64,000 bases of DNA. It comes from Nautilus pompilius. Taxonomy: Eukaryota > Mollusca > Cephalopoda > Nautilida > Nautilidae. Where the stretch lies: positions 2,438,001-2,502,000 of the forward strand of contig JACATO010000311.1 in the NCBI GenBank assembly GCA_018389105.1, written 5' to 3'. Position numbers and translations under genes: made by a program. Shown one piece after another: positions 50,301-56,100 of this stretch (positions are counted from its first letter, which is position 1; every line of letters starts with the position of its first letter). The notes under the pieces are model-generated. The model was not told where the DNA came from and did no database searches. It worked only from the letters and a program-made list of their open reading frames with translations.

Positions 50301-52831
50301 ATTTGGTGGGGAATAGTGAACTGACAAAAAACATTTCATTTTAAATATCTTACTTCTACAATTAAGAAGCAATAATAAGAGAACTATGGTACTTTTTAAG
50401 GAACCAAAACTTTTTTTTTTTTTTTTTTTTTTTTTACTGTTGTCAAATACTAAACCAGGAAACAAAATTCTTTAAAAAAAGAGATTTGAATATATTTTTA
50501 TATTTTAAAAGTTTATAATCAAAGATGATCAAAAAATACTGTCTTATAACAATACCTGCCCTGAAGACAATTTTTTGTGGTTATGTACTAAAAAATATAA
50601 TAGCATACTACTTTGTGTTTACCCAGTAATTAGAAGTAATCACCAATAACTCCATAAAATAATTTATTAATATATTTACGAAGATTTTTAAGGATGACCA
50701 TCACGAAATTACTATTTATAGAAAATACTTCCCTTAGATCCAGCCTGCAGATAAGACATGGGTTTAAACAACTGTCCAACATCAGCAAAAGTAATAAAAA
50801 TCGTCCTGGTATTGATCGGATATAGTTTTGTCACATGCTCCCCACATTAACTTCTATCCAGCAAGTCTCAAATAGGTTCAGTGACTCACAGAAATGAATG
50901 ATCAGCAAGTCTGAGAATTCAAGAAAACTTAGCTCATTCTAATAATGGGAAATCTGTCCCACGCCCTTCCACCATCTGACTTGATTAATTCGATGAAACT
51001 TAAAATAATGAGAAAGAAAAAAAAAACGGGGTAGTGGGACTTTGATCTAAAACTGACTTAATTAACATTGCTCATTTTTTTGTAACAATTTGCTGGGAAC
51101 CTTTATTTTTTTTTAATGATGGAAAATCAAACTTTTTCAGATATTACTCCTGTAATTTTGCAATCCAGGAATCAGCCACCACAAAATGTCATCATTATTT
51201 TCCATGCAACTCATGTGTACCACAAAATGTTCTATTGACAAACGTTCAGTGTAAACATGGATCTTTTGACTCCTGTCTTCAACTTTTCACTTGAAAGCTG
51301 ATCATGCATGAAAAGGAAAACCAAGCAGATCTGTTAACCACTGCTGAATTTTATTCTTGACCATTATGGAACTCAGAGCAGAAGCATCCTGGATTTTTAA
51401 TTTAACCCTTCAATTGTGAATATCAAGTCTATACCCTAGATGTTTAGTGATTATCTAATAAATTTCAGAAAAACAAAGTGTTGTCTATAAACTGAAAATC
51501 TGAGAACCTGAAACTACTTATAACTGATAAACTGGATCTTTACATTTTAAAATCCTTTTAATGATGCAGAGAGACTACATACAATAAAATTAAGAGTTGA
51601 TGCACAAACAGGTTACAATAAAATAAGGGGACCAAATTCAAGAAAGTTCCATATGTCCCCTTTATCTTACTGTAGCCACTCTGTACATTCCACTGCATCT
51701 AAATATTTGACCATGCTAAGTAAACTTACTTACACAATAAATGACAATAAATTTCTCTACTAATTTTCCTTTAAAAAAAACTCTTACAACTTTACTTTTC
51801 CTACCTTTTTTTTCTTTAAAATTTTTATAGTTGCAATTTCAATGTCATATCTATTGCTATGTGTATGAGAGGTGAGAGTAACAAAGGGTCTCAGTGAAAT
51901 GTTCAGGGTGTCAGAATAAATGTCTATAAGTACAGCAGCAGAAGAAACACTTATTAGGTAGGCCAGAATATGATGAATAAATCTAATGGAAAAAAATGTT
52001 TAGCCAGATATAAATGTTTAAAAATAAATTAGCATTAGAAGTATCACATTTACTGGAACTAGGTATAATAATAATAAATTGGATATTACAAGTCAGAGAG
52101 AGACTTTTAATACAATAGTAGTAGTAATTGTTGGACCAAGTGTTACTCCATAGTTTGCAGTGGATATATACTACAAAGAAGCTATTTCTAAAAACATAGG
52201 ATATTCTGTTCCTACTACACTATTTCCTTTTCTCTTTTGATCGCTTTCATTGTAGACTAACAAAGATTTGAATAATTTTAACCACATGACAAGCATCCTG
52301 AGGATTGCTGGTTAAAGGAGTAAAAGTAACAAGGGGAATTAACTCTACAGAGCAGCATTGTTATAATCCATTTGGTGTGAAGCAGTGGTGATGCTCCACT
52401 GCAACTAAGAGGTTTTAACCCACTATGCTTTGGTAAATGTACAAATTAGCAAAGTAGATGGCTCTAACAAGATCAATGACAGTTTATTAAAAGAGTGAGC
52501 AGCACTATTTTTAGCCAGGCTGGTTATCTTCTGCTGGCTGTATCACATTGCAGACTTGACATTTCACTTTACATCTATTGTTTTACTCACCTTCAATGTG
52601 GGAATAATCTGTGTTCTGGTTCACCTTTTCTGGGTCCATTCCAAATCCCCTGTAGAAAAAACGAACAGGTTTCTCAGCATACTTGACAAGCTTGGTACAA
52701 AGAAATATCCCAAACATAAAGAAGAGTTTGAAGAGCAAGTAAAAAGCCGTCACCAAAAACAAAGCAGCCCCTCTCGTTTTCCAGCCTCTTTCACACTTCT
52801 TGGAGGCCCGGCTTGGATGTCTGAAAAACAT
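4818..52831 (-). CDS. trio: Trio/kalirin-type Rho guanine-nucleotide exchange factor, central portion (gene-level span of 22 exons)
   Basis: Trio/kalirin/UNC-73 proteins are cytoplasmic scaffolds that load GTP onto Rac/RhoG through their first DH-PH module and steer actin, axon guidance and synapse shape. Joined in the order exon A to exon V (high to low coordinate), the exons give about 973 codons in my model. Residues 1-81 are a novel N-terminus; about 82-600 are spectrin-repeat sequence; about 600-765 are DH1 with the hallmarks [26 protein letters not shown] and [13 protein letters not shown]; about 770-905 are PH1; and 906-973 are a Ser/Thr-rich linker. All introns from B onward begin GT and end AG on the minus strand, and all phases match. 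The Asn-Asp pair in KANDAMH, known to be needed for GEF1 activity in Trio/kalirin, is intact. Invertebrates normally have one such gene, so I use trio. The Sec14 domain, first spectrin repeats, SH3 and GEF2 are not seen and should lie outside the window. Confidence 0.95.
5775..5914 (-). CDS. trio: trio exon U, end of PH1
   Basis: Acceptor GAACAG; donor AGCAG|GTCAG, leaving in phase 2; 46 codons plus two bases: [46 protein letters not shown]. The K.ASS...KQ.W(I/V)K..RE.IQ(E/D)R helix is the C-terminal helix of PH1. The Pro/Thr-rich tail is more variable. Confidence 0.93.
6985..7070 (-). repeat. tRNA-derived SINE-like fragment
   Basis: On the minus strand, GAGGTTGGTTAGACTGTTGG resembles a tRNA A box (with following GGACTGCA as in Ser/Leu tRNAs), and GGGTTTGGTTACCCC resembles a B box. 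The spacing is shortened and no tRNA cloverleaf is intact, so it is a repeat fragment rather than a tRNA gene. Confidence 0.35.
7500..7990. repeat. G+C-richer block of unknown repeat, ending in CA-rich simple sequence
   Basis: This block is clearly less AT-rich than the flanking intron and has no open frame of note. It includes strings such as TGGCCTTTTAGGCCATTACA and ends in CA-rich sequence (about 7952-7998). The composition suggests an inserted repeat of a family I cannot identify; no terminal repeats are obvious. Confidence 0.35.
9440..9600 (+). pseudogene. possible DDE-transposase scrap
   Basis: The frame reads [20 protein letters not shown] then [11 protein letters not shown] hydrophobic residue, Q-x-D-N-A, then S/P-H and a helix ending in QHNV is the usual setting of the second catalytic Asp in Tc1-like transposases. 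Neighbouring motifs are not recognisable, so this may be coincidence. Confidence 0.25.
12700..13435 (+). mobile_element. Tc1-like element remnant, 5' truncated
   Basis: The transposase remnant is followed by about 170 bases and a terminal-type string (13418-13438, CCAAAATTTTTCAGAGGTAG) typical of Tc1-like 3' ends. I find no matching inverted repeat on the left, so the 5' end is missing. A 15-base palindrome (TCAACAATTGTTGAA) sits at about 12706-12720. Confidence 0.7.
12726..13267 (+). pseudogene. Tc1-like transposase pseudogene (C-terminal catalytic part)
   Basis: In one frame it reads [25 protein letters not shown], then stops, then [30 protein letters not shown], and ends SSKGYFDK before TAA at 13265-13267. 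[12 protein letters not shown] and PPQS.DLN.IE..WDE are the three catalytic blocks of Tc1 (DD34E). The acidic residues are still readable, but at least five in-frame stops break the gene. The DNA-binding half is absent. Confidence 0.85.
13792..13893 (-). CDS. trio: trio exon T, PH1
   Basis: Acceptor ATATAG and donor AAG|GTGAG; 34 codons, phase 0 at both ends: [37 protein letters not shown](I/V)EGD.CKFALW.GR.P.SD is conserved in Trio/kalirin PH1. It is separated from exon S by 4.3 kb of intron and from exon U by 7.9 kb. Confidence 0.96.
13894..18203. other. trio intron (4.3 kb)
   Basis: AT-rich intron between exons S and T. It holds the Tc1-like remnant at about 15.8-16.33 kb (listed separately). 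Otherwise I see only short A/T runs and no recognisable gene. Confidence 0.6.
15800..16327 (+). mobile_element. second Tc1-like element remnant, heavily decayed
   Basis: Across frames one reads [20 protein letters not shown] (15886 on), then [15 protein letters not shown], then [11 protein letters not shown] (about 16059-16092). These are the Tc1 order: DKY..IL, catalytic F.QHDN.P, and SPD.N.IE..W. Frameshifts and stops separate them. The element seems to end in a conserved tail (16299-16327) that recurs at 25594-25622. It differs in sequence from the copy at 12.7 kb. Confidence 0.7.
18204..18386 (-). CDS. trio: trio exon S, DH-PH linker and PH1
   Basis: Acceptor TTTCAG and donor ATG|GTAAG; 61 codons, phase 0 at both ends: [80 protein letters not shown].(S/T)KY is the PH1 domain adjoining GEF1. 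Confidence 0.97.
18387..19361. other. trio intron with a SINE-like insert
   Basis: About 1 kb between exons R and S. Contains the tRNA-derived SINE-like sequence at about 18795-18965 and T/A-rich runs at 18650-18665 and 18750-18766. Nothing else recognised. Confidence 0.6.
18795..18965 (+). repeat. tRNA-derived SINE-like element
   Basis: The head reads GGGCTCCAGTAGTAAACTAC, then CTGCTAAGGCTAAAGGCTCA, then AGTTTGAATCACAGCC. A box-like and B box-like elements are spaced as in a tRNA, with the expected CTAAGG anticodon-arm region. The body continues about 100 bases into CTAGCATGGTTTCTAGCC and CCAGCACTCTG. It is diverged from the pol III consensus, so it is an old copy. Confidence 0.5.
19362..19439 (-). 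CDS. trio: trio exon R, end of DH1 (catalytic Asn-Asp)
   Basis: Acceptor TTTCAG; donor GGAA|GTAAG; 26 codons, phase 0 at both ends: [26 protein letters not shown]. The Asn-Asp pair in [13 protein letters not shown] is the site whose replacement inactivates GEF1 in Trio and kalirin; it is intact, so the domain should be active. Confidence 0.97.
20316..20350 (+). repeat. (TG)n microsatellite
   Basis: Thirty-five bases of uninterrupted TG dinucleotides within the intron between exons Q and R; likely length-polymorphic. Confidence 0.98.
22087..23137 (+). mobile_element. mariner element with intact terminal inverted repeats and TA target duplication
   Basis: The left end CGAGGTCTGTCGAAAAAGTA is mirrored by the right end (23118-23137, rc CGAGGTGTCAAAAAAGTATC); they differ by a 2-base gap and single changes. 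TA flanks both sides (22085-22086 and 23138-23139). The unit is 1051 bases, shorter than a full mariner of about 1.3 kb, because of internal deletions. It is on the strand opposite trio within the intron between exons Q and R, and its ends and code differ from the 0.3-1.5 kb copy. Confidence 0.93.
22292..23076 (+). pseudogene. mariner transposase pseudogene, catalytic core deleted
   Basis: The first frame from ATG 22292 reads [20 protein letters not shown] and ITQ-type helix-turn-helix sequence ([20 protein letters not shown]). A one-base-type frameshift near 22480-22510 moves the code to the frame 22510-23076, with [20 protein letters not shown], then [20 protein letters not shown], then [20 protein letters not shown], ending YFKGISN. 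The first (DETW) and third ([12 protein letters not shown]) catalytic blocks are present. The region that should carry the second Asp is missing: the code jumps from KHPMSPR to [21 protein letters not shown] shorter deletion precedes DDETW. The protein cannot be active. Confidence 0.92.
23869..24003 (-). CDS. trio: trio exon Q, DH1 conserved region 3
   Basis: Acceptor TTCTAG and donor AAG|GTATG; 45 codons, phase 0 at both ends: [45 protein letters not shown]. It contains [17 protein letters not shown], the core conserved helix of RhoGEF (DH) domains. Confidence 0.98.
24765..25299 (-). pseudogene. unidentified coding-like remnant with Ig-like strings
   Basis: The minus-strand frame 25299-25108 reads [20 protein letters not shown] then [13 protein letters not shown]. 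The order V-T-I-T-E-A-x-E-G-x-Y-x-C ... L-x-V-V resembles the last strands of an immunoglobulin domain. Further down, the frame 25034-24597 has [20 protein letters not shown]. The piece is less AT-rich than its surroundings. No splice sites, start or full domain can be fixed. It may be the relic of a captured gene or chance. Confidence 0.2.
25594..25622 (+). repeat. Tc1-type tail repeated from 16299-16327
   Basis: CCTGTTTTCATAATTATTTC and the following CAATACTGT match 16299-16327 with one difference in 29 bases. The upstream 100 bases are also loosely similar, with no transposase visible here, so this looks like a deleted or solo copy of the same Tc1-like family. Confidence 0.6.
27575..27650 (+). 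repeat. tRNA-derived SINE-like head
   Basis: AGTTAGTGCACTGTCTGACC resembles an A box followed by GATGCTAAGTTGGACCCTGA and the B-box-like GAGTTTAATCTC. The spacing suits a tRNA-derived SINE head. It is diverged, and no tRNA acceptor stem is formed. Confidence 0.4.
28160..28249 (-). CDS. trio: trio exon P, DH1
   Basis: Acceptor TTTCAG and donor GAG|GTAAG; 30 codons, phase 0 at both ends: [48 protein letters not shown] is the family pattern for the central DH helices. Confidence 0.96.
28873..28942 (-). CDS. trio: trio exon O, DH1
   Basis: A 70-nt exon: acceptor TTCCAG, one base to finish a Ser codon, 23 codons ([20 protein letters not shown] plus VTW), donor TGG|GTGAG, phase 0. [19 protein letters not shown] is nearly invariant in the family. 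Confidence 0.96.
29306..29415 (-). CDS. trio: trio exon N, DH1
   Basis: Acceptor TTGCAG; 36 codons plus two bases; donor AACAG|GTGAG, phase 2. It encodes [20 protein letters not shown] and [16 protein letters not shown]. The motifs IPPGI and [12 protein letters not shown] are shared with all Trio/kalirin DH1 domains. Confidence 0.96.
29940..30020 (-). repeat. tRNA-derived SINE-like head
   Basis: On the minus strand, GCTCTGGTGGTATAATGCGC is A-box-like and GGATTCAAGACC is B-box-like, about 45 bases apart. This fits the head of an old tRNA-derived SINE. Confidence 0.4.
30313..30379 (-). CDS. trio: trio exon M, start of DH1 (conserved region 1)
   Basis: Acceptor TTGTAG; one base then 22 codons, [20 protein letters not shown] plus VR; donor AGG|GTGAG, phase 0. 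This is conserved region 1 of the GEF1 DH domain, whose acidic residues contact switch 1 of Rac. A second GT (TGT|GTAAGG) lies six bases inside, but the downstream site keeps the length of the family alignment (C..YLGEM), so I chose it. Confidence 0.96.
31605..31708 (-). CDS. trio: trio exon L, linker into DH1
   Basis: Acceptor TTGCAG; donor AGAGA|GTGAG, leaving in phase 2. Thirty-four codons: [34 protein letters not shown]. The (N)EEKRKSARR string just ahead of the DH domain is conserved. The residual GA joins the first base of exon M to make the Glu that opens the DH domain. Confidence 0.95.
31978..32160 (-). CDS. trio: trio exon K, last spectrin repeat
   Basis: Acceptor TTTTAG and donor GAG|GTATT; 61 codons, phase 0 at both ends. 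It reads [20 protein letters not shown], then [20 protein letters not shown] and [17 protein letters not shown] and [18 protein letters not shown] are family signatures that close the spectrin region before the DH domain. Confidence 0.97.
32313..32435 (-). CDS. trio: trio exon J, last spectrin repeat
   Basis: Acceptor CTGCAG and donor AAAG|GTAAT; 41 codons, phase 0 at both ends. It encodes [20 protein letters not shown] and [32 protein letters not shown] is one of the most conserved strings of Trio and kalirin. Confidence 0.97.
32436..33860. other. trio intron, nothing recognised
   Basis: AT-rich sequence between exons I and J with homopolymer T-runs (32622-32633, 32699-32709). No coding, RNA or transposon signal that I can support. 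Confidence 0.6.
33861..33976 (-). CDS. trio: trio exon I, spectrin repeat
   Basis: Acceptor CTGTAG and donor CAG|GTGAG. Two bases complete the Ala codon from exon H, then 38 codons: [38 protein letters not shown]. The pattern W..(K/R)RR.L.QC.QYV.FE.SAKQ is strongly conserved in the family. It leaves in phase 0. Confidence 0.95.
34411..34522 (-). CDS. trio: trio exon H, spectrin repeat
   Basis: Too short to stand out as an open frame but clear once its neighbours are placed. Acceptor CAACAG; donor AAAG|GTATG, phase 1. Thirty-seven codons plus one base: [20 protein letters not shown] and on to YRSPESHVK. The ACTLARR motif directly follows KEAFLK of exon G, as in vertebrate Trio. Confidence 0.93.
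35074..35220 (-). CDS. trio: trio exon G, spectrin repeat
   Basis: Acceptor TTATAG and donor AAG|GTGGG; 49 codons, phase 0 at both ends. It reads [20 protein letters not shown], then [13 protein letters not shown]. The VLESL...YKR.EDWC and [10 protein letters not shown] motifs are diagnostic of Trio/kalirin. Confidence 0.95.
35549..35740 (-). CDS. trio: trio exon F, spectrin repeat
   Basis: Acceptor CCACAG and donor CAG|GTGAA; 64 codons, phase 0 at both ends. It carries [35 protein letters not shown] and [16 protein letters not shown]...HY and W..LM...E.R.KL.......YKT.EQV are the family pattern for this repeat. Confidence 0.94.
35741..38991. other. trio introns between exons F, E and D
   Basis: A 2.2-kb and a 0.9-kb intron of AT-rich sequence with A-runs at 36419-36428 and 36961-36980. 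Short open frames here have no recognisable protein pattern. Nothing else supported. Confidence 0.6.
37951..38070 (-). CDS. trio: trio exon E, spectrin repeat
   Basis: Acceptor TTTCAG and donor GAG|GTAGC; 40 codons, phase 0 at both ends. It encodes [20 protein letters not shown] and [17 protein letters not shown]. The W-I-x-NGESML and EAEQL..EHEQF..AIE motifs are highly conserved in this family and make the assignment secure. Confidence 0.95.
38992..39174 (-). CDS. trio: trio exon D, spectrin repeat boundary
   Basis: Acceptor TTTCAG and donor CAG|GTAAG; 61 codons, phase 0 at both ends. It starts [10 protein letters not shown] and continues with [20 protein letters not shown], then [17 protein letters not shown]. 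The repeat-linking helix and the LEQ..QLR..E.EV.Q signature are those of Trio/kalirin. Confidence 0.94.
39175..42678. other. trio intron (3.5 kb), nothing recognised
   Basis: AT-rich intron between exons C and D with a 19-base T-run at 39676-39694 and other A/T runs. No transposon ends, SINE heads or coding blocks that I can defend. Confidence 0.6.
42679..42840 (-). CDS. trio: trio exon C, spectrin repeat
   Basis: Acceptor TTTTAAG and donor CAG|GTAAC; 54 codons, phase 0 at both ends. It carries [16 protein letters not shown], then [20 protein letters not shown] and [12 protein letters not shown]. These match the middle helices of the same spectrin repeat in Trio and kalirin, including the FEV..QGQ.L motif. 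The introns on both sides are long (6.6 kb upstream, 3.5 kb downstream). Confidence 0.93.
43260..43685 (+). pseudogene. possible piggyBac-like transposase remnant
   Basis: A 141-codon plus-strand frame, richer in G+C than the intron around it. It reads [21 protein letters not shown], then [20 protein letters not shown] and LYFDCVVCC. Piggybac-type transposases have a similar order: a K-x-W-C-L-A...GY strand, a Y-C-G-K turn, GLG..VV..L, then HL-x-F-D-N-F-F. The diagnostic Asp-Asn has become Asp-Cys, and the rest is not recognisable. The identity is tentative; the frame may also be chance in a repeat. Confidence 0.3.
43682..43721. repeat. short hairpin, 11-bp perfect arms
   Basis: GTAAAATGACC (43682-43692) and its exact complement GGTCATTTTAC (43711-43721) are separated by 18 bases, directly at the end of the piggyBac-like frame. 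It may be part of a terminal repeat or simple chance. Confidence 0.6.
44252..44271. repeat. A11T9 palindromic tract
   Basis: A run of A directly followed by a run of T. Similar tracts occur at 20610-20627 (A9T9), 28947-28965 (A9T10) and 45562-45577 (A10T6). Confidence 0.95.
46619..47177 (-). pseudogene. C-terminal part of an uncharacterised transposon-borne protein
   Basis: Read 5' to 3' on the minus strand: [57 protein letters not shown]. After a frameshift near 46985 comes [19 protein letters not shown], then a TGA, then [71 protein letters not shown] and a basic tail ending in a stop at 46619. From memory this family occurs as uncharacterised proteins in many invertebrate genomes; I cannot check it here. 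The many invariant-looking acidic/His residues (HLDRFP, GERFHQD) would suit a nuclease-type enzyme, but that is inference. Confidence 0.75.
47209..47272. repeat. perfect hairpin, 27-bp arms, 10-base loop
   Basis: The arm 47209-47235 (TTTTCTGATATTATTGAATC...) is exactly complementary to 47246-47272. It lies within the transposon at 46149-47470, between the truncated coding part and the right terminal repeat, where the missing part of the gene would be. Confidence 0.97.
49464..49579 (-). CDS. trio: trio exon B, spectrin repeat
   Basis: Acceptor CTAG at 49583-49580 and donor GAG|GTAAG. The exon adds two bases to finish the Gly codon begun in exon A, then 38 codons ([20 protein letters not shown] and on to [10 protein letters not shown]). 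The pattern [21 protein letters not shown] is the conserved helix of a Trio/kalirin spectrin repeat, the one with which mammalian delta-kalirin isoforms begin. The exon ends in phase 0. Confidence 0.93.
49580..52590. other. trio intron (3.0 kb), nothing recognised
   Basis: AT-rich intron between exons A and B. It contains a 25-base T-run at 50411-50435 and ATAATAATAA-type patches near 52066. No coding or mobile-element signal that I can support. Confidence 0.6.
50411..50435 (+). repeat. T25 homopolymer
   Basis: Longest homopolymer in the window; comparable runs are A22 at 54461-54482, A23 at 5305-5327, T19 at 31032-31050 and T19 at 39676-39694. Lengths may be assembly-sensitive. Confidence 0.95.
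52591..52649 (-). CDS. trio: trio exon A, competing short form (59 nt)
   Basis: Inside exon A the minus strand reads a pyrimidine tract ending TTTTTTCTACAG, a textbook acceptor, followed at 52649 by coding sequence for [19 protein letters not shown] and the same GAAG|GTGAG donor. It enters with two bases of a codon carried over from the previous exon (phase 2) and leaves in phase 1. The end, SHIEG followed by VLQQL in exon B, matches the conserved family sequence at this point, so this may be the ordinary exon used by full-length Trio. In that case the hydrophobic reading upstream would be the translation of a T-rich intron. Both forms may be real through alternative splicing. Confidence 0.45.
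52591..52831 (-). CDS. trio: trio exon A: alternative N-terminal exon with a hydrophobic segment (start ATG at 52831)
   Basis: An open frame ends at a consensus donor (GAAG|GTGAG, phase 1) and joins exon B exactly in phase. The first in-frame ATG is at 52831-52829 and gives 80 codons plus one base. Residues 4-20 are rich in Arg/Lys. Residues about 22-45 are strongly hydrophobic ([20 protein letters not shown] region), long enough for one membrane span, and a second basic stretch follows. The last residues, NTDYSHIEG, resemble the sequence that precedes the same spectrin repeat in vertebrate kalirin/Trio. The segment is richer in G+C than the flanking introns and has no stop for over 90 codons, which supports coding. 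An acceptor-like CATGTAG after a pyrimidine tract lies just upstream (exon start 52860), so the exon could also be an internal 270-nt, phase 1-1 cassette. The alternative, a 59-nt exon from 52649, is listed separately. Confidence 0.6.
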
Positions 52832-53090
52832 TGTGCACAGATCTGCCTCAGCAATGTCCACTACATGAGACAGACAGAAAAACAGGTTGCAGCAGTTGGT
52901 GTTTTGTCATTTCCACTTTTTTTTTTTGCCAGAATGGTTTAATTTCTCTCTCCATCCAGGATCACAGGAACTTGGAATAATATTAATTCAGCTGGCAGGA
53001 ATAACAGAAAAACTACATTACATTCCAGTGAACCAGGGACATCCTTCCTTTAGCAGCTTTATCCCACTTATGACAGGTGGGAAAGCTGGA

Positions 53091-53120
53091 GTGTGTGTGG
53101 GGGGTGGGGAGGGGGGTGTG
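53091..53120 (-). promoter_or_regulatory. C-rich tract upstream of exon A, possible internal promoter element
   Basis: A G-rich run on the plus strand (GTGTGTGTGGGGGGTGGGGA and onward) reads as CACCC/CCCC boxes on the minus strand, about 230-260 bases upstream of exon A. It sits in a stretch (about 53.0-53.35 kb) that is less AT-rich than its surroundings. It could be Sp/KLF-type binding sequence of an internal promoter driving a short trio transcript. It could equally be a simple repeat; no TATA box or initiator is identifiable. Confidence 0.2.
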
Positions 53121-56100
53121 CACGCACTATTCTCCAAAACAAGTTGGACACACCCAACAAAACGGCTGGAACCACTCCAAACAGTAAGTAGCTACAGACA
53201 CTGATAAGTCTCCAGCAAGCTAGTAGATATCTTCTGGCACACTTGAAAACAAGTTCATGCTAGCTAACTAACCTAACACTGGTGGATAGGTAGGAAAGAG
53301 GCTGGCTAGCACACATCAGAATCACTTCCCTGAGCCAGCATGTTGCCACCACGCCACTCCACACAAGACGTGTTCTGTGTACATAGTACAGCTTCTGCCA
53401 TCTACATCTGTATTAGTTTTTGTTTCATGAGTGAGTCATAACCCTCTGGCCCGCAGAGATTTACGTTTAAAAAAAAACAACAAAAAAGAAAAACTTCAAT
53501 TAAACACTTGTAACAGCAGCAAGCTTATTACAATTTTGGTTTATTTATGCCTGTTCAGATTACGTGTCTCCAGTGGTGGATATATGTACATCTGAGGTTT
53601 TGTTCTGAGGAAGCTCAGTAAACCCGATAGCCTTCATGGTATAGAAGTAGTGAAGATTCCAGAACAAACTGCGTATGAGCTGCAGGACCAAGAAGCTCAG
53701 TTTAAATCATTACAAGATTTAGAGTTTTAACTCCTTTCAAATACCAAGTCTTTTGTTTTTTTTTCAACAATTCCATTAAAAAAAAAGTACTAATAAATTT
53801 TGTCAGTGTAAAATGAAGTTTATATTGCAGAATTCAGAAAAGATATCTGGAATAAATGAAATTTAACAAGTCATTCAAAATTCTACCAAACAATATTTCC
53901 AAAAAGTTCTAGCTTTCTCTCTTTTTCAAACAAGTTAACCCATACCTGATAAAACCTTTCCTGAATAACCTTACATTAATGGTTAACCCTTCTTATACCA
54001 AGATGCATGAGCATTTACAGAACATGATAGTCAGCAAATTTAAGGCCACCACAGACAATGCAGAGAGAATATTTTTTTTTTTAACTTCTTTAAAAAATTT
54101 GCTCTCATTTACATAGCTCGTCCATATGAAGGAGAGAGATTAAAAGAGACAAGCAACAGCAGGGTGTCTTTAATTTGCTGTAAATCATCATTTAAACTGG
54201 GATCAGTTTGCATCAAAGCAGGTTGATCGATTCCACAGCTAAATCAACCACCAGAAAAACAGCAACACTTGTTAATGCTATTTCAACACTTACTGCTTTA
54301 GTATTATTACTAGCAAGGTTAACTTTTTCTTTCTGTCTTTGATAGTCGGATTAAATTACTTATTAACTTAGGATTCTTTTGTTTCCTTGGATAGTTGTCT
54401 TCAATCAAATCCTGGAAGAGCAAACATAGATAGCAGCTGTTTCTTTCAACTGCTCCATGCAAAAAAAAAAAAAAAAAAAAAATCCACATATAACTCTCAA
54501 ACTTTGGATGACAGGAGAACAAGAGCAGTTTACCAAGTAATCACATCGTATAGCACAACTTCAGCAAGAGCAACAGTTCTAATCTATATTTATTAGCAAG
54601 CAGTATAATGCAAGTGAATACAACCTTCTCAACATAGTTTATGTGACTAATTTTCTTGTTAAGTGGTTTCCATTTTAGCTTAATCTATCTGAACACTCCT
54701 ATTGTTGAAACCCATGTCATCACAACTCCACTACTGGTCTTTGAAATGTCCCCAAATCCATAACATAACAAATGGATTCATGCTTCAGAAGCCCACAAGA
54801 GCTAAAAAAAAAGAAAGAAAACCAAGCCCACTAATGGGCACTAGCATGCCTGCTGAAATACAAAAATGTCTAATAAATAGTATTGTGATTTTTTTTTTTT
54901 TATCTTCCCTTGCATGATGCAAAAAAAAGTTACTGTTATTACTGATTTGATCTTTTCTCTCTCTTTCTCTCTCTAAACAATTTTCATCATCTTGATTTTT
55001 CTTCTTTCAATTTTTGGCTAACATCAATAAAATTCAAAAGATTTAGGTAATAAGCGAATGATAGATAACCAGAAGCTAAGTCATTCTCTTAGTACTCCTT
55101 TTGAAATAAAACCAGCCATCATTAAAGCAGTAAAGTATCTTTTTGATATGAAAAACATGAAAGTCAATTCAAAATTATTTCAAATTTAAATACTTGTTCA
55201 CCATCAGCAGAAATTCATAGCAAATACTAAAATGTCGAATACAGACCAAGGAGAAAACAACAACAACAAAAAAAAAATGGAAGGGAACAAAATTTAGGTG
55301 ATTTAATTTCTCATTTAAAAAAAATTAAGTACATCCTTCTAATGTCCATCAAACAACCAACCATGTGATGTATGTAAAAAAAAAAAAAAGAATTTATTTA
55401 AACAAAGCTGGCCAAATATTTGAGCATTGTGTGTGGGGGTTTCTTTTTTTGTGTCCACGTTTATACATTTTTTATTCATAAATCATATCCCCTACCTTAA
55501 AATAAATCCTGGCTGTGGCCCAGGCACAGTGCAGTTTTCTCTCTCCTATCATCTATTTACTGCATCTTTTCTTTTGTATGACCTGCAATCTTTGCTGTTA
55601 TGTAATTTTAGTAGAAAAAAAGATGATGTTTAGTTTCCTTTTTAACTACGACAAGTAGGTGTGGGAGAAGGGAATCACCACCACCCCAAAAAGAAACAGA
55701 TAACACATCCCCCTCGTTAACATTTCCCCCAAGTCTGCTACTGTGTAAATACTAAACTGTGGTCTTCCATGCTACAGTTAACCATTTTATTTCCTCCAAT
55801 ACTGACCCAGTCTTCCACATCTCTTTTACCAACATGTAACCATTCAACAACATATACTCTCCAACATAAAATCCTTTACTTTTGAAAAAGGGTATGCATG
55901 ATCATCCTCATCATAAATTGCTTACTTCCATTCCTCAGCAATCCTCCCCAAGGTTCAAATGACTTAAATACAGGATCGAGTCACACCCATCCAGATGTTT
56001 ATTAGTGAAGTAAAATAAACAGTACAACAAGTTGCAGACAACACAAGAGGGAAGACTGATTTTCCAGCCAAGAAACTTAAGCAGTTTATTCCTAAATTAT

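Noticed and set aside
52829..52861. GTG at 52861 as start of exon A's protein
   Set aside because: Animal genes rarely start at GTG, and the codon overlaps a likely acceptor (CATGTAG). The first ATG at 52831 is preferred.
53091..53122. Plus-strand G-rich run as a G-quadruplex gene switch
   Set aside because: Run structure would allow it, but nothing else supports a function. Listed only as a possible promoter tract.
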